The position numbers and the translations under genes are program-made. The notes under the pieces were generated by a model, which saw only the letters and a list, made by a program, of their open reading frames with translations, searched no databases and was not told the origin of the DNA. Below are positions 48,372 through 61,400 of a stretch of DNA of 64,000 nt, piece after piece; position 1 is the stretch's first letter, and each line of letters opens with the position of its first letter. This stretch comes from Stramonita haemastoma (taxonomy: Eukaryota > Mollusca > Gastropoda > Neogastropoda > Muricidae): contig CM060320.1 of the NCBI GenBank assembly GCA_030674155.1, forward strand, positions 13,508,520 through 13,572,519, given 5' to 3'.

Positions 48372-51300
48372 CTGTGACAGCAGCAAAATAAGGCATCAAC
48401 AACAATGACAAGAACCCCGTGACAGCAGCAAAATAGGGCATCAACAACAATGACAAGAACCCTGTGACAGCATCAAAATAGGGCATCAACAACAATGACA
48501 AGAACCCTGTGACAGCAGCAAAATATGGCAACGACAAGAACCCTGTGACAGCAGCAAAATATGGCATCAACAACGATAAGAACCCTGTGACAGCAGCAAA
48601 ATAGGGCATCAACAACAATGACAAGAACCCTGTGACAGCAGCAGCAAAATAAGGCATCAACAACAATGACAAGAACCCTGTGACAGCAGCAAAATAGGGC
48701 ATCAACAACAATGACAAGAACCCTGTGACAGCAGCAGCAAAATAAGGCATCAACAACAATGACAAGAACCCTGTGACAGCAGCAAAATAGGGCATCAACA
48801 ACAAGAACCCTGTGACAGCAGCAAAATAAGGCATCAACAACAATGACAAGAACCCTGTGACAGCAGCAAAATAGGGCATCAACAACAAGAACCCTGTGAC
48901 AGCAGCAAAATAAGGCATCAACAACAATGACAAGAACCCTGTGACAGCAGCAAAATAGGGCATCAACAACAAGAACCCTGTGACAGCAGCAAAATAAGGC
49001 ATCAACAACAATGACAAGAACCCTGTGACAGCAGCAAAATAGGGCATCAACAACAATGACAAGAACCCTGTGACAGCAGCAAAATAGGGCATCAACAACA
49101 AGAACCCTGTGACAGCAGCAAAATAGGGCATCAACAACAATGACAAGAACCCTGTGACAGCAGCAAAATATAGCATCAACAATGACAAAAACCCTGTTGA
49201 CAGCAGCAAAAGTGTGTGTGTGTGTGTGTTCGTGTGTGTGTGTGTGTGTGTGCATGTGTGTGTGTGTGTGTGAGTGCATGTGTGTGTGTGTGACCTATGC
49301 CACCAGCCATAGATGCCCTACTCCTCTACTCAAGATGGATGGGTTTAAACCTACAACTTCTGATCCTAGGAATTGGGGGCCAGTGCAGCAAGCACAGGCA
49401 TAGCTTATTTAAGTCAAGAAAAGAGATACAGCCCCTGCTTACAACTTATGATCTTAGGAATTGGGGGCCAGTGCTGCAAGCACCAAGATAAAGACCCACC
49501 AATACTAAGGTGTGAAGTAGACACAGCTATTAAGCAATTGAAGAAGGGGAAGTCCCCTGGAATCGATAACATCCCAGCTGAACTCATAAAAAATGGAGGG
49601 AATGAAACAGCAAGGCGATTCACAGACCTTTGTCAGAAGATCCACGACACCAAAGAATGGCCAAAAGAATGGACACAGTCTCTTGTAATACCCCTGCCAA
49701 AGAAAGGAAACCTCAAGCAATGCCAGAACTACAGAACCATCAGTCTCATAAGCCATCCTAGCAAGATCATGCTGCAGGTAGTCCTCAACAGACTGAAAAA
49801 CCAAGCAGAAAAACTCCTGGCAGAAGAACAAGCGGGCTTTAGACCAAAACGCAGCACAATGGAACAAATTTTCAACCTGAGAATTCTGATAGAGAAGCAT
49901 CTCCAACACCAAAAAGACTTGTACCACAATTTTATAGACTTCAAAAAGGCCTTTGACAGGGTATGGCATGACGGCCTCTGGCAAGTACTCAGGCACTTCA
50001 ACATTGACAACTGCCTAATTGAAGTCATCAAGGCTCTGTACGAGAATGCAAGAAGTGCAGTTTTCATGAACAACCACGTGGGCGAGTTCTTCAAGACCAC
50101 GGTTGGAGTCCGCCAGGGCTGCCTTCTCTCACCTGTACTCTTCAACCTCTTCCTCGAAAACATCATGACAGAGACACTGCAAAACCACCACACTTCCATC
50201 TCCATTGGTGGAAGACCCCTTTGCAACCTCAGATTTGCAGATGACATTGACCTCATGGGCAGCAGCAAACAAGAACTGCAAATCCTCACAGACAGTCTAA
50301 CAGACCGAGCGAGCGCATACGGCATGGAGGTCAGTACAGAGAAATCGAAGATCATGGTCAACAGCGCGAGTAATAACAGCACGGAAATAAAGATGAATGG
50401 AGAAATATTGGAAGAGGTGAGCCAATTCAAATACTTAGGCTCCATCCTAACAAAAGATGGCACATCAAACAATGAGGTGAAAGCTCGCATTGCAACAGCA
50501 ACATCTGCTCTAGTCAGACTCCAGAGGATCATCAGAAGCAACAACATCAGCTTCTGCACCAAATACCACCTCTACAAATCCCTCGTAATATCTATCCTCC
50601 TATATGGCTGTGAATCATGGACTCTGACAGCAGAGTTAGAGAGAAGAATCCAAGCATTCGAGAACAAGTGCCACAGAAGACTCCTCAAAATATCATACAA
50701 AGAACACAAGACCAATAACTATGTGAAAGAGGAAATCAAAAAGCGTGTGGGCCCCCAAGAGCCTTTGCTCTCCACCATAAAGAGGAGAAAGCTGATGTGG
50801 TTTGGTCACACCACAAGACACAACACCCTAGCAAAAACCATCTTGCAAGGAACAGTCGAGGGCAAAAGAAGAAGAGGCCGCCAAAAGAAATCATGGGTTG
50901 ACAACATCAAAGACTGGACTGCCCAACCCCTGCAACGCCTCCTACTAGCCACACAGGATCGTGAAGCATGGAAAAAGATCTCCGTTGCGTCTTCTCTCAT
51001 GTCCCCCCTACGTCCTTTGGGACATGGGACTGAGTGAGTGAGTGAGTGAGTGAGCTGCAAGCATAGGCATCACTTATCTGCTTGGGGAACATGATAGCCT
51101 AGGGGTCAGAACATAGCGCTCGCAATTTGATGACCCGGGTTTGATTCCCGTTCCAGGGGATTTTTCCCCTAGAGTTAAAATCAAAGCTGACTCCACTCTC
51201 CCCAAAAGTCCTTGCGATGATACTATAAACTGAGGCCCCATGTGCGAACGCAGGCAGAACATCTTGCGCACAAGTTAAATCCTGTTCCACTTTTCATAAG

Positions 51301-53825
51301 AGTAGGCCATTGTGTGCAAATGGGAATGGACGACAACATTCACAAAACTGTATACACACAGGGACTTAATGTAAAAAAAAAAAAGCTCATGAGTGCTATT
51401 CCATTATCCTCGATGTAAAAGAATAAAAATAATAAATCAGTTCTGTGATGTCAACTCAGCCTCTGCTTTTTCAGTTCTAATTTTACTTTCTTAACACCAA
51501 CAGCCACGTTTTTCATGTAAACGGCTATAACAGAGTGAAAGCAATGTTTGTAATTTAACATACTGACAAATATTAGCCTTGTATGTACTTTCCCCATCAG
51601 TGCAAAAAATCTGTGATTATTTCACAGCTGACAGCCAGCATTACTTTCTCAACTGTTCCAATTTTGCGTAGCAGCAAACATCTGTCTACAAATGCAGCAG
51701 ATTGGTTTTTCCATCTTTATGAATGCAGTTTTGAGAATGTTTAACAAATTACCTCACCAACACTTCAGATGTTTGTATTTCAAAGATGTCAGGATACATT
51801 ATGATAGGAAGCGTATAGAGTTCAGCCTTGTCAAGTAGTCTCAAAGCACATGCTCTTTCACAGCAACATCATTACATCATCCTCATCATCACTGATCATC
51901 ATGCAATAACAACAAAAATCCTGGAAAACATGTAACTCCAGCTCCTGAACAAGGATGGGGCAGCAATTCTTCCCACCCCCAGGAAAACCACTCACCTTGC
52001 CGCCATAGCCAGAGCCGCCCCATTGGCCTTGACCTCCCCAGCCGCCGCCACCCCATGACCCCTGGCCACCCCAGTTTTTGTTGTAGCCACCGCCACCACC
52101 ACCGCCGTAACCACCGCCACCATAGCCGCCACCACCATACCCCCCACTACGTTGACCCTGTATCAAAGCAAACAACAATTCAACCTTTCTATATGGAATG
52201 ATTGATACAAACTAAACTTTATATAATGCCATTCTATATGGAATGATTGATACAAACTAAACTTTATATAATGTCTGATGCCATTCTATATGGAATGATT
52301 GGTACAAATTAAACTTTATATAATGTCTGATGCCATTCGGAATGATCGATTCAAATTAAACTTCATATGATGTCTGATGCCATTCTATATGGAATGACTG
52401 ATACAAATTCAATTTTACACGTCTAATGCCATTCTATATGGAATGATTGATACAAATTCAATTTTACATGTCTAATGCCGTTCTGTATGAAATGAGCTTA
52501 TTTCATTGCGTGATACAAATTCAATTTTACATGTCCAATGCCATTCTATATAGAATGAGCTTATTTCATGATGCGATACAAATTCAATTTTACATGTCCG
52601 ATGCCAAAAAGTTGCCTCCATATGAGTGTGTGTGTGTAGTTTGTGTCTGTGTCTGTGTGTCTGTGAGAGTGTCTGTGTCTTTGTGTTAAGTGTGTGTGTG
52701 TGCACACACCCACATGCACACCAGTGTATTTTCTGTGTGGTCATGTGAGCATGAATACATATATATATGTGTGTGTGTATGTCCGTGTGAATATTTCTGT
52801 GCATGTGTGTGGGGTGCCACAGCCAAAGTGAGTTGTGTGCACACTGACCTGGTAGCCACCTCCTGATCTGTAGCCTCCTCCACCTCCTCCGTAAGAGCGG
52901 CGGTCATCGTAGTGGCGGTTGTCATGGTAACGCCCCCGTCCTCCACGGCTGTCATAGCCTCCACGAGGGTTGTAGCCACCTGTAACATCGTAGGATTCAA
53001 ATTGGACTGTATGAAAAATATCGAGTATAGAGTATACTGACACAGTCATGGCAGGGTTCTCTGCCTGATATCTGGCTGCCCTGCCTTGCAACAGAAAAGC
53101 AGAATCCTTCTCTTTTTTTTTTTAAATGAACATTGCCTTCTTTTGTACCAATCAGCCAAATCAGCAGTTTGTCTAACAAACAGGAACACTTACAATACAA
53201 CATTGATCTGTTCTAGGTGCATACTAACTTTCTTACTAATCTCTCTTCAGCCACGAAAGGGCTTAAGACTGTATGTGGATAAGACACCAATTTACAAGAC
53301 AAAAAAAAAGGAGTCTGCAACACACGCATTTTACACACTGTTCAGAAAAGTGAAGAGTTTCAAGCAAGTCTTTTTTTGACAAGTTGCTCGTGCTGAGGCC
53401 CCGTGTGCAAAGCACACAGAACATCTTGCACACACATTAAAACCTGTTCTGCTTTTCAGAAGAGTAGGCCAGTGTGTGCCAGTGGGAACAGACGACAAAA
53501 TTTACAAAACCGCATACACACAAGGACTGGATGTAAAAAAGCACCCGAGTAAAAACAAAATAAACAAATAAAAATTACATTAAATCTTTTTTTTTTTATT
53601 AAATAATGATAAGACTTTTTTTTTTTAAAAGCACCTAAGTGCTTATTCTATTATCCTGAATATAAGAAGAAAAAAGAAAGAAAAGAAGAAAAAAGACTGC
53701 AAACTAAGTACATTTGTCATCCATGCTACGAGCCACAACTAGCCTGCTCTTCTAGGGAAAATGGATGGATTTTACATCTGAGCACAAGGTTTTTATCCTA
53801 CCACACACACACACACACAACACAC

Positions 53826-53874
<49 letters not shown>

Positions 53875-56800
53875 GATTTAATCCTAACAGCAGATAGTAC
53901 AAATGTTACAAAGCTAAATACAGAAAAAAAAAGATGGTGGCCTTGGTAGCACTAAAGGTACACTCTGGACTAAAGTGTTTTGCTGCTGTCAGCCCCATAT
54001 CCGAATGATCAGCATGTATGTCACAGATGACAGTGATCATCATTCAGCAGCAAAACACAAAACAAAAACATGTCCATCGCACAAACTAACCACCTGAACA
54101 ATAGCCCTGGCATGCCCAGGACACTGTAGGAGCACTATTTCTACTGAAGAAGGCTAATCTCCATAAGATGGGGGTAAACGTTTTGTCAGAATCATGTTGA
54201 ATTCATGCTATTTACTTCAATCCAATCCATTCTTGTTGGTTACAGCCCGTCAACCAAACAGGCCATATCAGGGGTGTCATCTCATAAAACTTTAAATCAC
54301 TGATTAAAACTGTGCAACTATGTACAGATTAAAACAGGGGGGGTACTTAGACATCGTTGCCACAAACCAGACACAGCATTTGCCGATGTCAGCCCCAAAT
54401 CCAAATGATCAGAACATATGTCACAGCAAACAGTATCATTCATCAGCAGAACACATCCACTGTGTCAACAAAACCACCACCAAGGGGACCAAAAGACTTC
54501 CTCTGGAGCCCTAAAAAGCTACTGACAGTGACAGTTGCTGTGTGACCTGGCATCAAGCCATTTTTTCCTGACTACAATCCATCAATCTCTATAATCCTGA
54601 TGGCAACAAAGACACCATCAACGCATCTGTTAACAGACAGGTAATGCAATGGACCTCAACTGTTCTGTTCATTTCACTGTCCCTCCCCAACATACACAAC
54701 AGTTACTGCCATATGAAAAGCATGCACACTATGTCATGAGAGCAACCCTATTTCACTCCTTGTCACTCAAATGTGTGAGGCAACACAGACAGAAAGACGG
54801 ACAAACACACACACATAAAATGAATTAAATAAATCAACAAATTCATCTAGCAGAGCTATCACAAACTACACTAGAAGCTAGTTTTCTTTTCTCCATCTTC
54901 CCATAACAGTCTTAACAGATGTACAACTTCTCACACATCTGCTGTCAGGCCCATATCCGAATGATCAGTGTGACTCACACAAAAATGTTATCATCATCCA
55001 GCAGATGTAGAGGCTACCAGACATTTATATATGATGAATTACCACCCCACAGAAAAGTCCTCTCTACAGCTAAGGGCTGTGCACCTTACAGGAAAGCAAC
55101 TCAAAACATGTCGTCAGAGAACTGATTACATGCATCTTCTGGAGAAATAAAAAGGACAAAGAATAAACTAGATACAAAAAGGAAGGCAAACAACACTATC
55201 CCTAGTGGCCTGGATGCCTGATAAATAACAAGCAACTTGACAACAAACCAGCTTCACATACTGGCTGCTGTCAGCCCCTTATCCCAATGATCAGTGTGAA
55301 CATATTTCACAGCAAACACTATCCTCACTCAGCACCTGTGAATTTTACCTATGAACTGACTTACTTCACCTCATTCGTCTCTAACATCTAAAACCACAAA
55401 ACCCTTAACAACAAATAAGGAAAGTATTCTAAATTTGAAGAGCACAGCAATTCTATCAATCAGGCCAGTATGGTACCTCAGGTTGCAATCAAACTTCAAA
55501 GTGTTTGACACTTTGGATAAGGTGACTGCAATCTCTTTCTGTTATCAAATTTCAAGGTTTTTTTCAACACTTCGGATATGGAGATTACAACCCCATTACA
55601 CAGCTTTCATATAAACATGACTCATTAAAGAACTCTGCCCTGTATAGGAGTTGTAAAAACTCAAACTTGTCAATAAGAGGCGAAAATATGGTCGTATTAG
55701 GGGGGGGGAACAGCTCTTGGAGGGTTTTTTCCAGCTTTTCTGTGGAATGATCTATTTATGCTGCATTGTATATTGTTGAGGGGTTTTTTTTTCCATTTAC
55801 ATACACTCCAGCAGTTACTCTTGCCTCACACCTGAAATTTGTCACATCCATCTTCCCAAGTACTGTCCAATGGATGTCTGAATAACTCACAATTCTGCTG
55901 TCAGCCCCATATCCGAATGATCAGTCTGATTCACATACAATGTGGTCATCACCCAGCAAAACTGAGAACTACCCGTCTTTTCTTTCTTTTTTCGCTGTGC
56001 ATTTCACACTTAGATGTGTGTACTGTGTTTTCATCCCCTTATTCACTTCTTTAGGAAGTCTAATATCTTTTTCATCTTTTATCCAGTTTACAGATTCTGT
56101 CAGATTTTTTTCTTCTTTTTTTTCTCTTCAGATTCTGTCACTTGTTTGTTTTCCGGAGGAGTGGTGTTTGGGTTTTTTTCTAATTCACAAAAAAGTACCA
56201 GTCTTTGGAAGATCATTATTTCTAGTATCAACCAATGTCTCTTACATACTACCCTATCTTTTTCTGAATCAATCTGTCTGGAGAACGAAGAATACCTTCC
56301 TCCTCCTGCAAAGCCTTCAAACTGAAGGACGCTAAAATTGACTCACCATGTAATACAAAGTTCCCTTTTGATACAGCGAACAGAAAGTACCAACTTGACA
56401 CAATACATATGTATCAAAGGCCAAGCTTACCATACAGAAGTTCACCTAAACCCTAGGGAAGCGTATCAAGATACACTAATCATACAGCCTAGCTCTGTTC
56501 ACATCACATACTGCACCTTTAGTCTGTTATCACTCAATAGGTCAAGATCAGGCAAAATATGTGATCAGAAAAAACCACAGGGAAAAAATCACTGTTTTGC
56601 TGTCAGACCCATATCCGATGCTCAGTGTAGGTCACAATGATGTTGTCATCATCCAGCAACAGTTAGACAAAGAGGACACACACAAAAAAAGGACAAAGAA
56701 AAGAAAGAAAGAAAGAATAATCTGTAATTAGTGCAAAGAAAAAACTAGTTCACTTTGACAATCTATTTATCCTTTAACCCTTTACATCTGGGTGGTATTG

Positions 56801-58394
56801 AGGTGGGTTTTTTAAAAGACAAGTTTCACTTTCTCAGATGACTTCATGCTAAAAATTGCACATCTTGATAAATACATTCTATTGAATTTACTCTCACCTC
56901 CATATTCTGGTATGTATGATACACCACAATCACTATGAGTCATACAAAAGTATTCACATAAGGATCAAAAGTACTAAAATTAAGCTCGTAGCAGATGCCC
57001 AACATAATTCCAATGCACTGGTCAAGACTTTAAGTTCATACTTTTGATGTTACTATCAGACTGTCATTCAAAAAGACGATCAGTCATTACAGCATATGCA
57101 TCTACAATTGTGGAAATGTTACAGTGCGTTCACAAAACAGATCTGTAAGAATCTTTGCACCTGCTACAATATTTTTTAGAAACATGACCAGTATGTAACA
57201 ACATATACTGATATGCAGATCACATCTTTCTTTTTGATCCGATGATCAGATCAGACTGTTGCCCTATCAGACCCATATCCGATGCTCATTGCTATTCACA
57301 ACCAAACTGTCATCATCCAGCAGCAACAGTCAGATGTGTTCAAGAAAGAGGAAAATGAAACAAGACTCACGACTGGTGCCATGAATAAACAAATTTTAAG
57401 AAAACTTCCCAGTGCCTCAATCTTCAGTTTCCTACACAGATGAAGGGCGACGTTTGGTACGAAAGAAACAAGCCAGTTCCACTTATCAACATGTTTCTTG
57501 CATAAGAAAAAAAGAAAACCAACAAAATCCCCACCAAACAAATGTGAAGATGAAAAGTACTGATATCAAGCACACTTATGCATAAATAGGAGGTACACAG
57601 CACAGACAATTTTCATTAACAGAAATAAACACAACACTAAAGCCTCTTCTATCCACACCATCCCCATCAAAACAATAACAGCAGCTGACAATAACTTGAC
57701 TTATGCCTTTGAATTCCCTGGAGAACATAGGGCTGCAACAACCCCCCTCCAACAGACTCGGTTCTGGGAGATCCTCTTCAGCTCGGCCCACGTCATTCCA
57801 GCTGCCTTGGTCTCTGCTTCAATGCTTCTGTGCCAGGTCTGTTTTGGTCGACCCACTTTCCGCTTCCCTTGTGGGTTTCAGTCAAGGGCCTGCCTGGTGA
57901 CATTTGAAGCAGGCTTGTGGAGTGTATGGTCAATCCATCCCCATTTCTTTTTCTTGATCTCGGACTTGATTAGGGTGTGTCTGGTCCTGTCCCACAGTTG
58001 TTCATTGGAGATGACTTCTTGCCAACTGATGCTGAGAATGTTCCTGAGACATCTGTTGGTAAATGTCTGGAGTTTCGTAGACGTTGGTCTTTATTACCCG
58101 CCAGGTTTCTGAACCATAAAGTAGGACCGACTTGATATTGGTGTTGAATATCTGGATCTTGTTGTGGAGTGAGAGGGCTATTATCTCCAGATTGGCCAAA
58201 GGGTGTTAGGCATGACGGGCTTTATTGATTTTTGACGACAATAAACACCTATTCAAAAGAATAGTCCGATCACATATGTAAAGGAAAACAAGAAAAAGAG
58301 GTAGTCAGACTGTTGTGTTGTCAGACCCATATCCGATGCTCATGGAATATCACAAAAACAGTGTCATCATCCAACAGCAACAGTCCAACACATC

Positions 58395-58463
<69 letters not shown>

Positions 58464-61400
58464 CCCCAGAACAACAAACAATCTCACTCCACACAGCTAT
58501 CACCACAATGCTGGATCACTGCCCGCATTACTACTGCAGTGCTGCTATAGCCTCCCTCCCTACCTCTCCAGCCTCCACGGCCTCGTCGCTCTCTGTCAAA
58601 GCCTCCACGGTAACCCCCCGTGGCCGGTAGTCTCTGTACTCACGGCGCTCTGCAAAACAATCTTCTGCGTGAACATCGTTAAAGGTCTGTGTTTCTGTTA
58701 GATACAGGTTTGAAAGACAAATTAACTCTTCCCACCCCCCTCCCCTCTGTAGTTTTGACAATATACTATAGCTTATTTATTTTCACCAGAAATTGTCAAC
58801 AGCCTTCCATGTAAAATTCAGACTCCTCTCAATGAACATACTCATCATCAAGCATGGCATTTTGCTCACCTAAAAATTTGTAGGCAGCTTACACCCACCA
58901 AACAACCAAAACAAGATGAAAGTGCACACAGAGTACACAGGTGTAAATGTACAGCGCTCAATGAAAACCTGATCCACTGTCTCACCTCCGTATCGGTTAT
59001 CCCTGAAGCGTTTTTCGGAGGAGGGAGGAGCTTGACTGCCTCGTCCCTGTACTTCTTCACCAGTTTCTCCGCCTCCTCCTTGCTCAAGTTCTCTTCCTCA
59101 GGCAGCTGCACCTCGTCAAACAGCTGACCCACCTCTGGCATGGTGAAGTTCGCTACCGACAACACACAACTTCCGTCATTCACAACACCTGCTCATCTCA
59201 GGATGGGAGGGGGCAGGGTGCTCAAAATATGCCTGACAACTAGTTTTTTCTCTTTTTGAGGAGAAGTGGCTTTTCTCTTTTTGAGAAGATAATGACGATG
59301 TTATATGATTCATAACAAAAACTATCTTTTCCGAAGTTTGTTGCTAGCTTTTTCGAGATGTTATTTTCTTAGAGATAGGTTAGTCATTATTTACAGAAAT
59401 TTTTGTACAAGTTTAAACTCTTTTTCAGATGGCAGCATTTTTTTTTTCTTTGATGCCCTTTTTTCATTAGATGGCATCATCTGTGATAAGCAGAATTTGA
59501 AAATGGCTTGAAATCCTTCAGAAAACTTTCTACAACACAAATAGACATCATATTATCACTTTCTTCCGGACAAATGGACTTCTTAGAAGACTCCACTTGA
59601 AAATGTATTGAAATACGAGTAACTATCTTGGATGATTCATTTCAGAACAAATCTCATCAAATATCTGAAGTCCTGGCTTTATATGTTGTCTTCTTCAGTT
59701 TCTCCATTTTCTCCTTCAGGATCTTCAAACCAGCTATTTTGTATGCAGCATCTCACTGGTCTGGCTAGGTACACATTGGACTACCTCTACTTTCCAACAG
59801 TTACAAAGCAGTAGCTGCTTTACTACATCTATATACAGCTACTTCTCTAGATATATATAAACTGTGAATGCTTCCCCCTCACTGTGTTCAAACACGATGT
59901 AACATGTTAATCCAATCCAATTATTCTGAAGGACCCTGTGTTCAGGTACAAAAAGTCTGTTTTTCATTTTGTTTTATTAAACTTGTATTTCACACAAATC
60001 AAGAAACTGTGAAGAGTTTTCTTTGCATACTTCATTGAAAACATTGATTTCAACTGAAAATACTCTTAAAAGATACTAAGAATACTAGACACAGAGCAGT
60101 GACCACAGATTTGTTCTTTCATGGCAATCAAATTGAACTTGTGAGGCTCTGCATAAAGCTGCATAATTAGTTCTTATATAGCATACCAATTGTATTTAGC
60201 TGAAATATTTTTTTAAAGAACAAAATAGTTTAAAGGAAAAGAAAAAGAAAAACCAACCATAAATATTGCCCAGAACAGGTGTTCTAAAGGCTACAATGAA
60301 AATGATTGCAATTACTAAAAATGCATATTTCCAAGTAAGATGAAAAAGAAACAGAAAATTTAATGTTAACAGTCCTACCTTTTATCAAATCTAATGAACC
60401 AAAATGAAATTTGTGACAAATACAGAAAAGAAAAAGGCATGGAATACATGTACTTTACATTTAAAGAATACACAAATTGTATGCAAACAAAGCCTGAGTA
60501 ATGATATTAACACACTCTGAAGTATCCAGACACTACAGTTTGCATGCTACTTCACTTCTACAATACTGTGCCCTATATGACATAAATGCACCATACTGTG
60601 ATACCCTCAAAACTGACTTGCTGAAATAATGACAAGTACAGGGAAATGCTAGAGGAGAAAGAAAGAGAGGAGAGATTCCCAGTGCAGAATACAGACCACA
60701 GACAAGGAAACACAAAAAATGATGGGTACACTGTGAACAATATGTCATGATATGAACAATATGATTGCACAATATGCACAAAAACAAAGACACAGGCAGC
60801 AGATACGACTAAGGTCCTCCCAGTAGAAAAGATAATGGTTACCAGGTGAGGGTGCTCAGTCCAGCCGCCTACCTTTCATCTCCAGTACGGCCTTTTCCGG
60901 TACTTCTTTTCCTTCTTCCTTCTCACTTTTCTCAACTCGGCTTTTGAACTCCTCGTCAGTTGGCACAACAACGATAGCCTTGCGTTGAAAACCTTCGAAA
61001 GGCTGCATTTTACGGCGTCGGGCTGATGCATACACATTTGTCTAGCAGGGGTGACAAAATATAAAAAGATTCATGAGTATGGCGGTTCCCGCTTCCATCA
61101 AGTGGGTGCAGTGCCCCCTTTTATACATCATGTGGCGTGTTCAGAGGCATAATTAATCATTCATGGGCATTTCTCAGTTGAAACATCTGCAACATACTTC
61201 AATATGAGAAGTTACTGACTGGCTTTCTTTTCGATGATTTCCAACTCTGCTTGTGTTGCTGGTCTAGTGTTGTCAATGCTGATTCCATGTCGGTCTCCGT
61301 GCTTCTTGGGGCTTGCTCAAATCCTACCAACACTTACCTGATAAAGATTGGCTGAAAGAGAATGCATATCAAGTCAAAACATTTCAGTACCTCTACCACT

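Noticed and set aside
48157..49279. Two long minus-strand open frames (350 and 268 codons) with 12-15-residue repeats such as [15 protein letters not shown]
   Set aside because: They are readings of the splice-site minisatellite in frames that do not match the hnRNPU exon. They are open only because most unit lengths are multiples of three.
49373..49487. N-terminal extension of the LINE frame ([13 protein letters not shown]...)
   Set aside because: It is host flank containing the duplicated target sequence, open by chance.
52175..52612. A fourth splice-site-derived array next to the 52157 acceptor
   Set aside because: The array begins 18 bp from the acceptor and its units do not contain the acceptor sequence.
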